Below are positions 45,395 to 55,212 of a stretch of 64,000 nt of DNA, piece after piece. Each line of letters begins with the position of its first letter. Positions within the stretch are counted from its first letter, which is position 1. This DNA is from DYFT01 sp041695085 (lineage in GTDB: Bacteria > Bacteroidota > Ignavibacteria > UBA10030). The notes under the pieces are model-generated. The model was not told the origin of the DNA. It searched no databases and saw nothing but the letters and a program-made list of their open reading frames with translations. Location of the stretch: NCBI GenBank assembly GCA_041695085.1, contig JBGFRO010000037.1:1-64000 (forward strand), written 5' to 3'. Both the position numbers and the translations under genes were made by a program.

Positions 45395-46411
45395 TACTAC
45401 AAGGAACTCTACACGAAGAAAGCCGGTGGTCAACTGCCGCAGTTGGTGAGGGCTGAGAACGAGAACATGCAGTCACGCTATGTCGTCCAGAAAATCCTCC
45501 AGCTGCGTGAGGAGGGGGTGGATTTGAAGGACATTGCCGTGCTGTTTCGTTCTTCCTTCCTCTCGTTCGATCTGGAGATCGAATTGACGAAAGCGAAGAT
45601 CCCCTTTCTGAAATTCGGCGGTTTCAAGTTTATCGAAACAGCGCACGTAAAAGACATAGTCGCTTACCTGCGCGTGCTCGATAATCCACGGGATGTTGTC
45701 TCCTGGAATCGTATCCTTCTGTTAATCGAGGGTGTTGGTCCCAGAACAGCCGAGAAAATTATCGACGACATCCTCAAAAAACGTGTCCGGCCGGAGGACG
45801 GAACCGGCGCAATACCCACGACTCGTTTCTGGCAGCAGTATCATGACTATCCTGAACAAGTGCAGGCGCTCTTCCGCATGCTTGGTGAGGTGGCACGGCC
45901 CTCGGTTCCTCCTGCCGAGAAAGCGCAACAGATCCTTCAGTACTATGAACCGATTCTGAAAGCGCGTTATGACGATCATCAAAAACGCAGGAAGGATCTG
46001 GAGATGTTTCAGAACATCACGGAGCGGTACACGGAACTGGGGCCACTGTTGACCGATTTGGCGCTCGAACCTCCGAACGAGAGCATTGTTGATGTGGAAT
46101 CGCCTGGTCCGGAGACGGAGTATCTTACCCTCTCCACGATTCACAGCGCGAAGGGACTGGAGTGGCACACCGTTTTCATCATTTATGCCCTCGAGGGACG
46201 CTTTCCCGCGATGCGAGCAGTGGCCAGCGATGATGAGCTGGAGGAAGAACGACGCTTGATGTATGTCGCATGCACGCGCGCGAAGGAAAATCTCGTCATC
46301 ACGTATCCCATGAACATCTATGACCGGGAAAGCGGAATGATCCTGACCAAACCTTCACGCTTCATCGAGGGGATCAAAGAGCATTTGTTGGAACCATGGG
46401 TCGTCGAGTAA
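45392..46411 (+). CDS. UvrD/Rep-type helicase, C-terminal part (gene interrupted)
   Basis: ATG 45392 lies at the insertion edge. The 339 residues carry the second RecA-like domain: DIAVLFRSSFLSFDLEIELTKAKIPF (motif IVc region), motif V (LTLSTIHSAKGLEWHTVFI) and motif VI (EEERRLMYVACTRAKENLVIT). It is the direct continuation of 44317-45312. Whether it is translated separately and can reassemble with the first half is unknown. Confidence 0.85.
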   Translation: MYYKELYTKKAGGQLPQLVRAENENMQSRYVVQKILQLREEGVDLKDIAVLFRSSFLSFDLEIELTKAKIPFLKFGGFKFIETAHVKDIVAYLRVLDNPRDVVSWNRILLLIEGVGPRTAEKIIDDILKKRVRPEDGTGAIPTTRFWQQYHDYPEQVQALFRMLGEVARPSVPPAEKAQQILQYYEPILKARYDDHQKRRKDLEMFQNITERYTELGPLLTDLALEPPNESIVDVESPGPETEYLTLSTIHSAKGLEWHTVFIIYALEGRFPAMRAVASDDELEEERRLMYVACTRAKENLVITYPMNIYDRESGMILTKPSRFIEGIKEHLLEPWVVE

Positions 46412-47133
46412 AACGCATGCGAAGACGAGCAAGGCAGACGAATGGCTACAACCTTCGTCAGCCGGATTCCACCCTTTCTGTTGTTCTGTGTACGTACAAC
46501 CGAAAGCAGTTAGTGGAGCGAGCGATCGCCTCCGTTCAACGACAAACGTTCGTTCATTGGGAGCTTATGATCGTTGATGATGGCAGTACGGATGGGAGCG
46601 ATCAGCTCTTGCTGGCAATTGCAAAGTCCGACCCCCGGATCACGTATGTTCGACAGACAAACCGGGGACTTGCTTACAGCCGAAACATTGGGGTGGGCAT
46701 GGCAAGGGGGGATTATGTCACGTTCATCGATTCGGATGACGAATGGTCACCTCGTCACCTTGAGTTGCGGGTAGATTATTTGCGCGATCACCCGTCCGTG
46801 GATGCCCTGCATGGTGGAGTGTCACTAAAAGGGCCGCGTACAAGGCAATATGTTATCGACGCGACCCGTCCCGGCAAGAAGATCCATCTGAGCAAATGTT
46901 ACATTGCCGGCACCCTCTTCATCAAGCGATTCGTCTTTCTCCGCCTGGGAGGATTCCCAAACATGGAGTATGGGGACGATTATCATTTTATGACGAGACT
47001 CGCACGCCGCTTCAAGCTGGTTCGTGTGAAGTGGCCGACGTATATCTACCACCTCGATTCGGATAACCGGTTGTGCGATTTGTTTGAGGAGGGGGGTGTA
47101 GCGGCGATTCGTCGCTATCGGTCGATGGGATAA
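46396..47133 (+). CDS. Family 2 glycosyltransferase
   Basis: A 245-residue protein with the GT-A fold: SVVLCTYNRKQLVERAIASVQRQTF, LMIVDDGSTDGSDQ (nucleotide-binding DDGS) and the metal-binding DSDDE of FIDSDDEWSP. It transfers a sugar from a nucleotide donor, probably to a surface glycan. ATG 46396 overlaps the helicase stop by 16 bases; ATG 46417 is an alternative. Confidence 0.88.
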   Translation: MGRRVKRMRRRARQTNGYNLRQPDSTLSVVLCTYNRKQLVERAIASVQRQTFVHWELMIVDDGSTDGSDQLLLAIAKSDPRITYVRQTNRGLAYSRNIGVGMARGDYVTFIDSDDEWSPRHLELRVDYLRDHPSVDALHGGVSLKGPRTRQYVIDATRPGKKIHLSKCYIAGTLFIKRFVFLRLGGFPNMEYGDDYHFMTRLARRFKLVRVKWPTYIYHLDSDNRLCDLFEEGGVAAIRRYRSMG

Positions 47134-47145
47134 AGCCGGGTGGTG

Positions 47146-48411
47146 TTAGGTTTTGTTGTTTCTCGCTTTCCTCTCTTTGAGCTGCTTATACCGTTTGAGC
47201 TTTCCTTTGATTGTTGCGATCAACGTCTCGTCCGAAAACGGTTTGGTGATGTAATCATCCACGCCCATTTCCTTCCCCGTCCGAATCAACACCTCATCCG
47301 TGAGTCCGCTGAGAAAAATAAAGGGGACGTCCTGCAGGGCGTCAAGTTCACGGACTTTCTCATAGAACGTGAATCCCCCCATCGTCGAGGTCTCGAGATT
47401 GATGTCCGACAGAATCAAATCGGGTGTGTGTTGTTTGAGATACGTAAATGCATCGTCCGAACTGGGGAACGATTTCACGTTGAAGCCGGCTTCCTGGAGG
47501 GTCTCCGTGATGACACCGAGGAGCTTCGTGTCGTCGTCGACCACGAGAATGTCCGCGCGTTCCTGCCCTTGACGCAGCTCCCACAGCAGCCGCGCTTCGA
47601 TCCGGTCGTGATCTTCGGGTGGAATAAGAAACTTCTTGCGCAGTTCCGAAAGTTGTGAGGCGGTTTGGGGGGTAATGGCGCCGGAGGACCATGCTCGTTT
47701 CAGGGCTGCATAGTACATATCGAATTTGACCTCCTTCTCCAACTCCCTGTGCTGTTCGTCTGTAATAGTAAGTTCCCCACGTAGAGAGCTCAGGCGCGCT
47801 TCCTCATCTTGTGTCGCCGCCCCATCGAGCCAGACTTCGCGTAAAGCTTGTCGGTATTTCAGAACGGCAGAGGAGGGATCCTCATCGCCTCGCTTCAGTA
47901 GTTCGGCTTTTTGCTTCAGCTCTTCCTCTTGACGCCGCAGTTCCTCTTCGGCGGCTCGAAGCTCATCTTCGAGTTGACGGCGCTCTTCTTCGAGCCGTTC
48001 TTTCTGTTGCTCCGCCGCCCGACGTTCCGCTTCGAGCTTCTTCCGTTGTTGCTCTTCAAGGCGCTGTTGTTCCTTTCGCCGCTCTTCCTCTTCACGGGCG
48101 CGACGTTGTTCTTCCTGACGTTTCCACTCCTCCTCCAGACGCTTGCGGGCTTCTTCATCTCTTTTGCGCGCAGCTTCTTCGGCTGCCTTTCGCGTCCGTT
48201 CTTCCTCGGCGTGTTTTTCGTGCTCCTCCTTCAGGAACGCGAGGCGTTCCTCATAGGCGCGGATGTAGACGTTCTTGGGATCGATCTCCTTAGCGCGGAT
48301 GATCTCGCGGATGGATTGATCAATATCACCGGCACGGATCAGTTGATCTACGCGCTTGAGGATTTCACTGACCTTTTTGCGTATATCGTCGCGGGGAGTC
48401 AGGTTGGCCAT
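47146..48411 (-). CDS. Long coiled-coil protein with C-terminal receiver domain
   Basis: A 421-residue protein in unusual order. An N-terminal TPR-like helical segment (AGDIDQSIREIIRAKEIDPKN) is followed by about 120 residues of very charged coiled coil (Glu/Arg/Lys repeats, residues 60-185), a helical linker, and a C-terminal CheY-like receiver with D336 (LILSDINLETS) and Lys in YITKPFSDE. Most response regulators start with the receiver. The coil may be a spacer or filament-forming part whose assembly is controlled by phosphorylation. Confidence 0.82.
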   Translation of the reverse strand: MANLTPRDDIRKKVSEILKRVDQLIRAGDIDQSIREIIRAKEIDPKNVYIRAYEERLAFLKEEHEKHAEEERTRKAAEEAARKRDEEARKRLEEEWKRQEEQRRAREEEERRKEQQRLEEQQRKKLEAERRAAEQQKERLEEERRQLEDELRAAEEELRRQEEELKQKAELLKRGDEDPSSAVLKYRQALREVWLDGAATQDEEARLSSLRGELTITDEQHRELEKEVKFDMYYAALKRAWSSGAITPQTASQLSELRKKFLIPPEDHDRIEARLLWELRQGQERADILVVDDDTKLLGVITETLQEAGFNVKSFPSSDDAFTYLKQHTPDLILSDINLETSTMGGFTFYEKVRELDALQDVPFIFLSGLTDEVLIRTGKEMGVDDYITKPFSDETLIATIKGKLKRYKQLKERKARNNKT

Positions 48412-48815
48412 ACGCGCGTCGGACTAGGAGTGAAGAAAATGTCGGCGGCTATGTGCCGGCAAGCGTGGTGTGGAGTGGCGAGATGCGCGGGAGAAATGGA
48501 AACCACGAAATAGAACAGGTGCATGCCTCATGGAGGTTGACACAGAGAAATGCGCGGCCAAGGTACACAACAGTTGAGGCAAATGCAAGGTAACGCCGCG
48601 CACGGGGCGCGTTGTCGAACCATGCGAACGAAAAAACTTGCGAGAGCGAAACCAACTTGCCGGCGTCTCAGGTATCAAGCCCTGCGGCCTGAGTCGACAT
48701 CGACGCTCGCAGAAGTACGGCCGACTCAGCTTGATTTTCAGTCGAGCGATGGTGATATTCCAATGCCCTTGTCGTTCACTTGCCACTCGCTCAGCCTGCA
48801 AATGGGAGCTCGTTC
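48412..48815. other. Divergent intergenic region, no supported gene
   Basis: Between the coiled-coil regulator and the PhyH gene. Two minus-strand frames (125 and 68 codons) lack ribosome sites and known motifs. Promoters for both flanking genes should lie here, but I could not identify a convincing one. Confidence 0.4.
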
Positions 48816-49637
48816 ATGACAAGCAATGCTCTGCCCGACCTTTCTGACGACTATCGCATCACTCGTGAACAGCACGAGCAATACCAGCGCGAGGGTCACA
48901 TTTTTCTTGCGGGCGTCGCTCGTCCGGACGAAGTTGCTGCGTATCGACCCCTGATAACAGGCACTGTTGATGAAGTCGCCCAGTCGAAAGATACACAAGG
49001 GCGCATCTCCGACTACAGCAAGATGTTCACGCAAGTGACGAACGTCTGGAGGAAAAGTGAAGCTCTTGCGAAGTTTATCTTCGCACGTCGGTTCGCCAAG
49101 ATCGCAGCAGATCTGATGGGCGTTCCGGCGGTACGTCTCTATCACGATCAGGCGCTCATCAAGGAGCCCGGCGGTCAACCGACTCCCTGGCATCAGGATT
49201 ACTACTACTGGCCGCTGGAGACCGAGCATACGATCACGATGTGGATGCCGCTGGTTGACTGTCCGCGTGAGATGGGTACGATGAGTTTCGTGGTCGGTTC
49301 TCACAAAAACTCGGCATTCAAACCGATGCCGATCTCAGAAGAGTCCCAGCAGTACTTCGAACAGGTGATGGAGGAGCAGAGGTCAGAAGTAAAGAGCTAC
49401 GCCCTTAAGGCGGGAGATGCGACCTTCCACTCGGGCCGGACGCTCCATTCCGCTCACGGGAACAACAGCCCCACCACGCGCCGTGAAGTCATTACCATCA
49501 TCTACTACGCAGACGGCACGCGGATTATGGAACCCGACAACGAGCATCGGAGAGTCGATATGGAAGTCTTTCATCCGGGATGTCGACCGGGGGACCTTGC
49601 GGCAAGCGAACTGAATCCGGTTCTTTATTCACCTTAA
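48816..49637 (+). CDS. Phytanoyl-CoA dioxygenase family protein
   Basis: ATG 48816 is used; upstream codons are not family-like. The 273-residue protein has the Fe(II)/2-oxoglutarate triad: H-x-D in PWHQDYYYWPL and the distal His in GRTLHSAHGNNSPTTRREV, with the Arg of TRREVITIIY for the co-substrate. PhyH-type enzymes hydroxylate small molecules such as sugar derivatives or ectoine. Its position before a sugar ABC system and a mannosidase suggests a carbohydrate-related substrate, which is inference. Confidence 0.87.
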   Translation: MTSNALPDLSDDYRITREQHEQYQREGHIFLAGVARPDEVAAYRPLITGTVDEVAQSKDTQGRISDYSKMFTQVTNVWRKSEALAKFIFARRFAKIAADLMGVPAVRLYHDQALIKEPGGQPTPWHQDYYYWPLETEHTITMWMPLVDCPREMGTMSFVVGSHKNSAFKPMPISEESQQYFEQVMEEQRSEVKSYALKAGDATFHSGRTLHSAHGNNSPTTRREVITIIYYADGTRIMEPDNEHRRVDMEVFHPGCRPGDLAASELNPVLYSP

Positions 49638-49779
49638 GATGTAACGAAACTTCTTGCTGTGTTTATTCGGTGCGATTGGCGACAGCCATAAATTTTGCCA
49701 TTCTGATGGATTCATTCGAAATCTCCCACCATAACTCGCGTAACGCCACATTGCTCGCGTCTTCACCTCAAGAACTTCT

Positions 49780-50709
49780 ATGAAACGACACTTCCTCCTG
49801 ATTCCACTCCTTCTTGGCTTATTCGTTGGCATAACATGCGGCAAGCGGGAAGAAACCCAGCAAACCAAAGTCATTGGCGTGGCGTTGCTGACGCGCGGCC
49901 ACATGTTCTACCGTGACCTTGAAGAAGGCCTCCTTGAAGAGGCACAGAAACAGCGGTACGAATTAATCATTACCTCCGCTGAATTTGACCTCGGCAAACA
50001 GATTGCGCAGGTGGAGGATTTCATTTCACGGAAGGTCGATGCGATTATCATCTGTCCGGTCGATTCGAAAGGGATCGGTACCGCCGTAAAAGCTGCAAAC
50101 GCTGCCGGTATCCCGGTATTTACCGCAGACATTGCCGCTCAAGAGGGGGAAGTTGTCAGCCACATTGCTTCGGATAACGTAGCGGGCGGACGGTTGGCAG
50201 GAGAATTCCTCGCGAAAGCACTTGGTGGAAAAGGGGAGATAGCCATTATCAACCACCCTGCGGTCACGTCTGTGCTGGATCGCGTCCAGGGTTTCAAAGA
50301 AGCGATCGCGAAGTATCCGGAGATCAAGATTGTCGCCGATGTCAGCGGCCAAGGAGTGCGCGATCGGTCACTTCAGGTGACAACCGACGTTCTCCAGGCT
50401 CACCCAACTCTCAAGGGCATCTTTGGTATCAATGACGATTCAGCTCTCGGTGCCCTCGACGCAGTTCAACAATACAAGAAAGAGGGGATCATTATCGTCG
50501 GTTACGATGCTACACCCCCCGCTCTCGATGCGATCAGGAAGGGAACGTCGTTGAAAGCGGATGTCATTCAGTATCCGAAAGTAATCGGAACGACGACCAT
50601 CCAAAAGATCCGCGATCATTTCGCCGGAGTGCCTGTTCCTCCCATCGTACCGGTCGAGGTAGGAATCGTTGACCGGCAGACGCTTCACGCGTCCTCGGAG
50701 GGAGGATGA
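49780..50709 (+). CDS. Sugar ABC transporter substrate-binding lipoprotein (RbsB-like)
   Basis: A 309-residue periplasmic binding protein of the ribose/galactose type with a lipoprotein signal (Cys20 in GITC). Typical features are VIGVALLTRGHMFYRDLEEGLLEEA, DAIIICPVDSKGIGTAVKAANAAGIPVFTADI and GIFGINDDSALGALDAV. It delivers a monosaccharide to the RbsC-like permease encoded next. The sugar cannot be deduced. Confidence 0.92.
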   Translation: MKRHFLLIPLLLGLFVGITCGKREETQQTKVIGVALLTRGHMFYRDLEEGLLEEAQKQRYELIITSAEFDLGKQIAQVEDFISRKVDAIIICPVDSKGIGTAVKAANAAGIPVFTADIAAQEGEVVSHIASDNVAGGRLAGEFLAKALGGKGEIAIINHPAVTSVLDRVQGFKEAIAKYPEIKIVADVSGQGVRDRSLQVTTDVLQAHPTLKGIFGINDDSALGALDAVQQYKKEGIIIVGYDATPPALDAIRKGTSLKADVIQYPKVIGTTTIQKIRDHFAGVPVPPIVPVEVGIVDRQTLHASSEGG

Positions 50710-50743
50710 ACGCATCGTCGATGAGGTGCTTCCTTCCTCCATC

Positions 50744-51703
50744 ATGACTCACTCACGGATGTCCATCTCCACGCACCGCGCGGCAGAGTACGGGATCGGT
50801 GTTGCCTTCCTGCTCGAAATCGTTGTCTTTGCTCTCCTCTCACCCTACTTCTTCACAGCCGACAATCTTCTGAACATCTCGCTTCAGGCTTCGATCACGG
50901 CCATCATCGCCGTTGGGATGACGTTTGTTATTTTGACCGGCGGGATCGACCTCTCGGTAGGATCGCTCGTTGCCCTCGCCGGCATCGTGACAACCAGCGT
51001 CTTGAAACTCGATGTTCCGATTATCGTCTCGTTCCCTTTCGCGATCCTCTCCGGCCTTCTTGTAGGGGGTGCATCAGGGATGATGGCGGGACTTTGCACG
51101 ACGCGATTTCGGATTGCTCCGTTCATCGTCACGCTCGCCTTGATGACGATCTGGCGCGGTGCTGCCTTTCTGTACACGGAGGGGCGACCGATTTGGGAGC
51201 TGCCGGAAGTGTTTGGTGTGCTGGGGAGCGGAAGGGTGCTCGGCATACCCATTCCGACACTTATCATGCTGATCGTGTTTGTTGTCGCGCACGTTGTACT
51301 GAAGTATACCACGTTCGGTCGATATGTGTACGCCGTTGGCGGAAATGCGGAAGCCGCCCGCGTGGCCGGCATTGCAGTGGATCGCGTGTACATGGCAGTC
51401 TACACGATCAGTGGAGGGCTCTCTGCATTGAGTGGCATACTCCTCGCTTCGCGTATCAACTCAGGTCAACCCAATGCGGGATTGATGTATGAGCTCGACG
51501 TTATTGCCGCCGTGGTGGTGGGAGGAACAAGTCTCAACGGCGGTCGTGGATCAATTGTCGGCACGTTCGTCGGCGCGATGCTGATTGCCGTGTTGAGGAA
51601 TGGGCTGAATCTTCTCAACGTTGGATCGTATGTTCAACAAGTTGTCGTCGGCGTGGTCATCCTTCTTGCGGTGATGGCCGATCGGTGGAGACGGACTGAA
51701 TGA
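50744..51703 (+). CDS. Sugar ABC transporter permease (RbsC-like)
   Basis: ATG 50744 gives 319 residues with about eight to ten membrane spans and the BPD_transp_2 signatures (TGGIDLSVGSLVALAGI; ALMTIWRGAAF; AVVVGGTSLNGGRGSIVGTFVGAM). It pairs with the preceding RbsB-like protein. No RbsA-type ATPase is encoded in this window, so the system must borrow one from elsewhere or the gene has been lost. Confidence 0.92.
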   Translation: MTHSRMSISTHRAAEYGIGVAFLLEIVVFALLSPYFFTADNLLNISLQASITAIIAVGMTFVILTGGIDLSVGSLVALAGIVTTSVLKLDVPIIVSFPFAILSGLLVGGASGMMAGLCTTRFRIAPFIVTLALMTIWRGAAFLYTEGRPIWELPEVFGVLGSGRVLGIPIPTLIMLIVFVVAHVVLKYTTFGRYVYAVGGNAEAARVAGIAVDRVYMAVYTISGGLSALSGILLASRINSGQPNAGLMYELDVIAAVVVGGTSLNGGRGSIVGTFVGAMLIAVLRNGLNLLNVGSYVQQVVVGVVILLAVMADRWRRTE

Positions 51704-51796
51704 GTGTCGTGCGGTGAACGCGGTCGCTGGCACCTCCAGAAGAGAAAAAGGCACGGTTGTTTGTAGAGAGAATCTGCTTCTAAAGGAGTCCGAATC

Positions 51797-54700
51797 ATGA
51801 GACGTTCCCTTCTCACTTTATTTCTGCTTCTTCTCCCAGAGTTCCTTGCGGCGCAAACGGATGTCGACAAGCTCATTCGCACTCTGGATTCTTTGACGAT
51901 TACCTCGCTCAATGAATGGAAAATGAGCCCCGACCTCAAATCATATCGCCCGTCAGGCGATCCAACGCAGCCGTCGTTCGATGATCGTAGTTGGGATATT
52001 CTCCGGCTTGGCGAGAGTGTGTATCCTGACTCATGTTGGTTACGCAACGAGCTGATCGTTCCTGATAGAATTCTGGGACGAAAACCGGCAGGGGCGCTTC
52101 GCCTCTTGCTGTCGCTCGATGACTACGGATACTTGTGGGTAAACGGTAAGAGTCTGGGTCACTTTCCCTGGAATGGAGATTTCGTTATCAGTCCATCGGT
52201 TACTCCCGGTGATCGTTTCGTGCTTGCGATCAAAGCTGTGAACACCGGCGGACCTCTGCGTCTGCTCCGCGCGGAAATAGAGATGGAATCAATACGCCCC
52301 TTGAAAGGGGTGCTTGCCGATTTTGCGTTGAGTCTTCGAGTCGGACAGAAATTGTTGAGCTTCGATACGTATCAGACCAGTTCGAGCAAACGCTTTGATC
52401 CGGGTCTGGACCGATCGATGCACGATCGCGAAGAAAAGCGACGATTGAACGCGTTGCTGCAAACAACGGCGGCAGGATTTCACCCGAGGATCATCCTTGA
52501 AGGAACGTTGCCGGAGCTCGAGACGGCTCTCGTGGAGACGTACGCGAAACTCCAACCTGTGCGTACCTTCGTCCAGAGGTTTACATTGTATTTCAACTCG
52601 AATGCGCACATCGATGCTGCATGGTTGTGGCGTGAGAAGGAAACCATCGAAGTCTGTAGGAAAACGTTTGCGTCGGTCATCAATATGTTTGAAGCGAGGC
52701 CCGATTTCACGTACACGCAAAGCACTGCAGCATACTATGATTGGATGGAACGGCTGTATCCGGACCTCTTCAGACGAATTCAACAACGGGTAAAGGATGG
52801 TCGATGGGAAGTGGTCGGAGGCACGTGGGTGGAGCCGGATTGCAATCTGCCAAGCGGAGAATCGTGGAACCGTCACTTGCTGTATGCGAAGCGCTATTTC
52901 AAAGAGAAACTCGGCGTCGATGTCCGAATCGGCTGGAATCCCGATTCATTTGGCTACAACTGGAACATGCCGATGTTTTATCGCCAAGCGGGCATCGAGG
53001 CATTCATCACGCAAAAGATAGGATGGAATGAGACGAACGTTTTTCCACACCGCCTGTTTTGGTGGCAAGCTCCGGATGAATCACGCATCCTCGCCTACTT
53101 CCCGTTCGACTATGTCAATGAAATCACCAATCCGTATCAACTTGTCGATTGGTTGAGACAATTCGAAGCCAACACCGGTTTTACTACGATGATGGTGCTC
53201 TTCGGGGTGGGGGATCACGGCGGGGGACCATCATTGGAGATGATGGCCCGAATCGACCGGCTCAAACAACTCGCCATCTTCCCCACGATTCGATTCGGTA
53301 ATACGCAGACGTACCTCGACGAGCTCCGTCGACGTGATCTCAGCGCTCTTCCGGTGTGGAACGATGAGCTGTATCTTGAATATCATCAGGGTACATACAC
53401 CACGCAAGCAAAGATGAAGGAACTGAATCGCCACAGCGAGCTTCTTCTCACCAACGCCGAGAAGTTCTCGACACTTGCCCTGTTGTTTGGGGGTACATAT
53501 GATCGAGCGGCGTTGGAAGAAGCATGGCGCAAGGCGCTCTTTAATCAGTTTCACGACATCCTCCCGGGTTCGAGCATTCGTGAAGTGCACATCGACGCGC
53601 TGGAAACATATAACGAGTTGATCGAGATAGGCAGCTTCGAGATGCAGAAGGCGGTTGGAACGATCGCCGGTCGCGTGCATACCTCCGAAATCCGCAAGGG
53701 CATTCCGTTGATCGTTTTCAATCCGTTGGCATGGGACCGAACGGATCTGGTCTCGTTCGAGCTTCCGAAAGGCGACACATCGTCTTACTCCGTCTTCGAT
53801 CCGGAAGGGAAAGAACTTCCCTCGCAAACTGTTTCCACCGGTCGATACACGCGTACGCTCTTGTTCATGGCGCAGAACGTGCCTTCCCTTGGATATCGGA
53901 CGTTCGAGATGAGGCGGCAGCGTCCATCGAACCCGAGTTCCGATTTGAAGATGACGCAGACATCACTCGAGAATTCCTTTTTCCGCGTCGAGATTGATCC
54001 GGAATCGGGATGGGTACGAAGTATCATTGATAAGCGAGTTGGTCGCGAGGTGCTCGCCGGTCCCGCCAACCGACTTCAGCTGTTGGCAGATTACCCGAAA
54101 GCGTGGGATGCGTGGAACATTGGATTGACGGGAGAAGAGTATCCGTCGAACTTCCGGAGAATCGAAATTGTCGAAACGGGTCCCGTGCGTGCCGTTCTGC
54201 GTGTGTATCGCGATTACCTGAAGCCAGGCGTGAAGAAAAGCTACCCGACAGAGGATTTCCCCACCTCCTTCTTCACACAAGATATCATTCTTCTTCGAGA
54301 AACCGACCGAATCGATTTTCGAACCGAGGTAGATTGGTGGGAAGAGAAAACGATGTTGAAAGTTGCGTTTCCTCTGACCGTGCAGGATACCATAGCAACG
54401 TACGAGATTCCGTACGGCACAATACAACGTTCGACGCAACTGCGTAATAGTTGGGAACAAGCCAAGGTGGAAGTGCCGGCACAGCGATGGGCGGACGTAT
54501 CTCGATCTGACTACGGAGTGAGCTTACTGAACAGAGCAAAGTACGGGTATGACATTAAAGGGAACACGATGCGGCTTTCGCTTCTGCGTTCTCCCATCTG
54601 GCCCGACCGAACGGCCGATCGAGGAAAGCATTCGATTGAATATTCCCTCTATCCCCACAAGGGAACGTGGAGGGAAGGTAGGACTGTGCGACGTGGATAC

Positions 54701-55024
54701 GAGTATAATTCCCCCCTCATTGCTGTTGCAGCGATACGCCAGCGCGGCTCGGAGCCGCCAGCCAAGTCTTTTGTCCGTCTCGAACCTTCGAGTCTGGTCC
54801 TGACGTCCATGAAGAAGGCCGAGGATTCCGATGCATGGGTGATCCAATGGTACGAGTCGGAAGGGAAGGATGTGGAAGCACATCTGACTGCGCCTCGGAC
54901 GATCAAGCGGGCGGTTCTTTCAAACTTTCTCGAAGACGACGTACGAGAGATCGTCTCATCAGGAAAGCAAGTGAGAATATCAACGAAGCCGAGGAGCGTT
55001 GTGACGGTGAAGGTGACGTTCTGA
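51797..55024 (+). CDS. Secreted alpha-mannosidase, GH38
   Basis: The 1075-residue protein has a signal peptide (MRRSLLTLFLLLLPEFLAAQ) and an N-terminal beta domain. The GH38 catalytic domain has its zinc-binding H271 and D273 in FNSNAHIDAAWLW, and the predicted nucleophile D383 in WNPDSFGYNWNMP. The helical and large C-terminal beta domains follow (from about residue 540). It removes alpha-linked mannose from glycans in the periplasm or outside the cell. It follows the sugar ABC genes by 93 bases with its own AAAGGAG site. Confidence 0.92.
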   Translation: MRRSLLTLFLLLLPEFLAAQTDVDKLIRTLDSLTITSLNEWKMSPDLKSYRPSGDPTQPSFDDRSWDILRLGESVYPDSCWLRNELIVPDRILGRKPAGALRLLLSLDDYGYLWVNGKSLGHFPWNGDFVISPSVTPGDRFVLAIKAVNTGGPLRLLRAEIEMESIRPLKGVLADFALSLRVGQKLLSFDTYQTSSSKRFDPGLDRSMHDREEKRRLNALLQTTAAGFHPRIILEGTLPELETALVETYAKLQPVRTFVQRFTLYFNSNAHIDAAWLWREKETIEVCRKTFASVINMFEARPDFTYTQSTAAYYDWMERLYPDLFRRIQQRVKDGRWEVVGGTWVEPDCNLPSGESWNRHLLYAKRYFKEKLGVDVRIGWNPDSFGYNWNMPMFYRQAGIEAFITQKIGWNETNVFPHRLFWWQAPDESRILAYFPFDYVNEITNPYQLVDWLRQFEANTGFTTMMVLFGVGDHGGGPSLEMMARIDRLKQLAIFPTIRFGNTQTYLDELRRRDLSALPVWNDELYLEYHQGTYTTQAKMKELNRHSELLLTNAEKFSTLALLFGGTYDRAALEEAWRKALFNQFHDILPGSSIREVHIDALETYNELIEIGSFEMQKAVGTIAGRVHTSEIRKGIPLIVFNPLAWDRTDLVSFELPKGDTSSYSVFDPEGKELPSQTVSTGRYTRTLLFMAQNVPSLGYRTFEMRRQRPSNPSSDLKMTQTSLENSFFRVEIDPESGWVRSIIDKRVGREVLAGPANRLQLLADYPKAWDAWNIGLTGEEYPSNFRRIEIVETGPVRAVLRVYRDYLKPGVKKSYPTEDFPTSFFTQDIILLRETDRIDFRTEVDWWEEKTMLKVAFPLTVQDTIATYEIPYGTIQRSTQLRNSWEQAKVEVPAQRWADVSRSDYGVSLLNRAKYGYDIKGNTMRLSLLRSPIWPDRTADRGKHSIEYSLYPHKGTWREGRTVRRGYEYNSPLIAVAAIRQRGSEPPAKSFVRLEPSSLVLTSMKKAEDSDAWVIQWYESEGKDVEAHLTAPRTIKRAVLSNFLEDDVREIVSSGKQVRISTKPRSVVTVKVTF

Positions 55025-55212
55025 GGTCAGAGATTTTGTAAGACGCGATCATGCTCAGTGTTGGTTGATGGAGACATCAGATGGAGCCGATGATTGATTG
55101 TGAGGCGTGATGCGTGATGCGGTGTGTGGTGCACTTCACTTCAATTTTTCTTACTTTGGCCCCGTAGCTGAGTTTAACTTCTTCCAGAACAGAAGTGGAG
55201 TGAATTCTTACT

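Noticed and set aside
48424..48801. Minus-strand frame of 125 codons upstream of the PhyH gene
   Set aside because: Arg/Ser/His-rich composition typical of a chance frame, no ribosome site.
55158..55174. GGCCCCGTAGCTGAGTT looks like the 5' end of a tRNA gene
   Set aside because: No D-arm completion, anticodon stem or matching acceptor follows, so chance or a tiny remnant.
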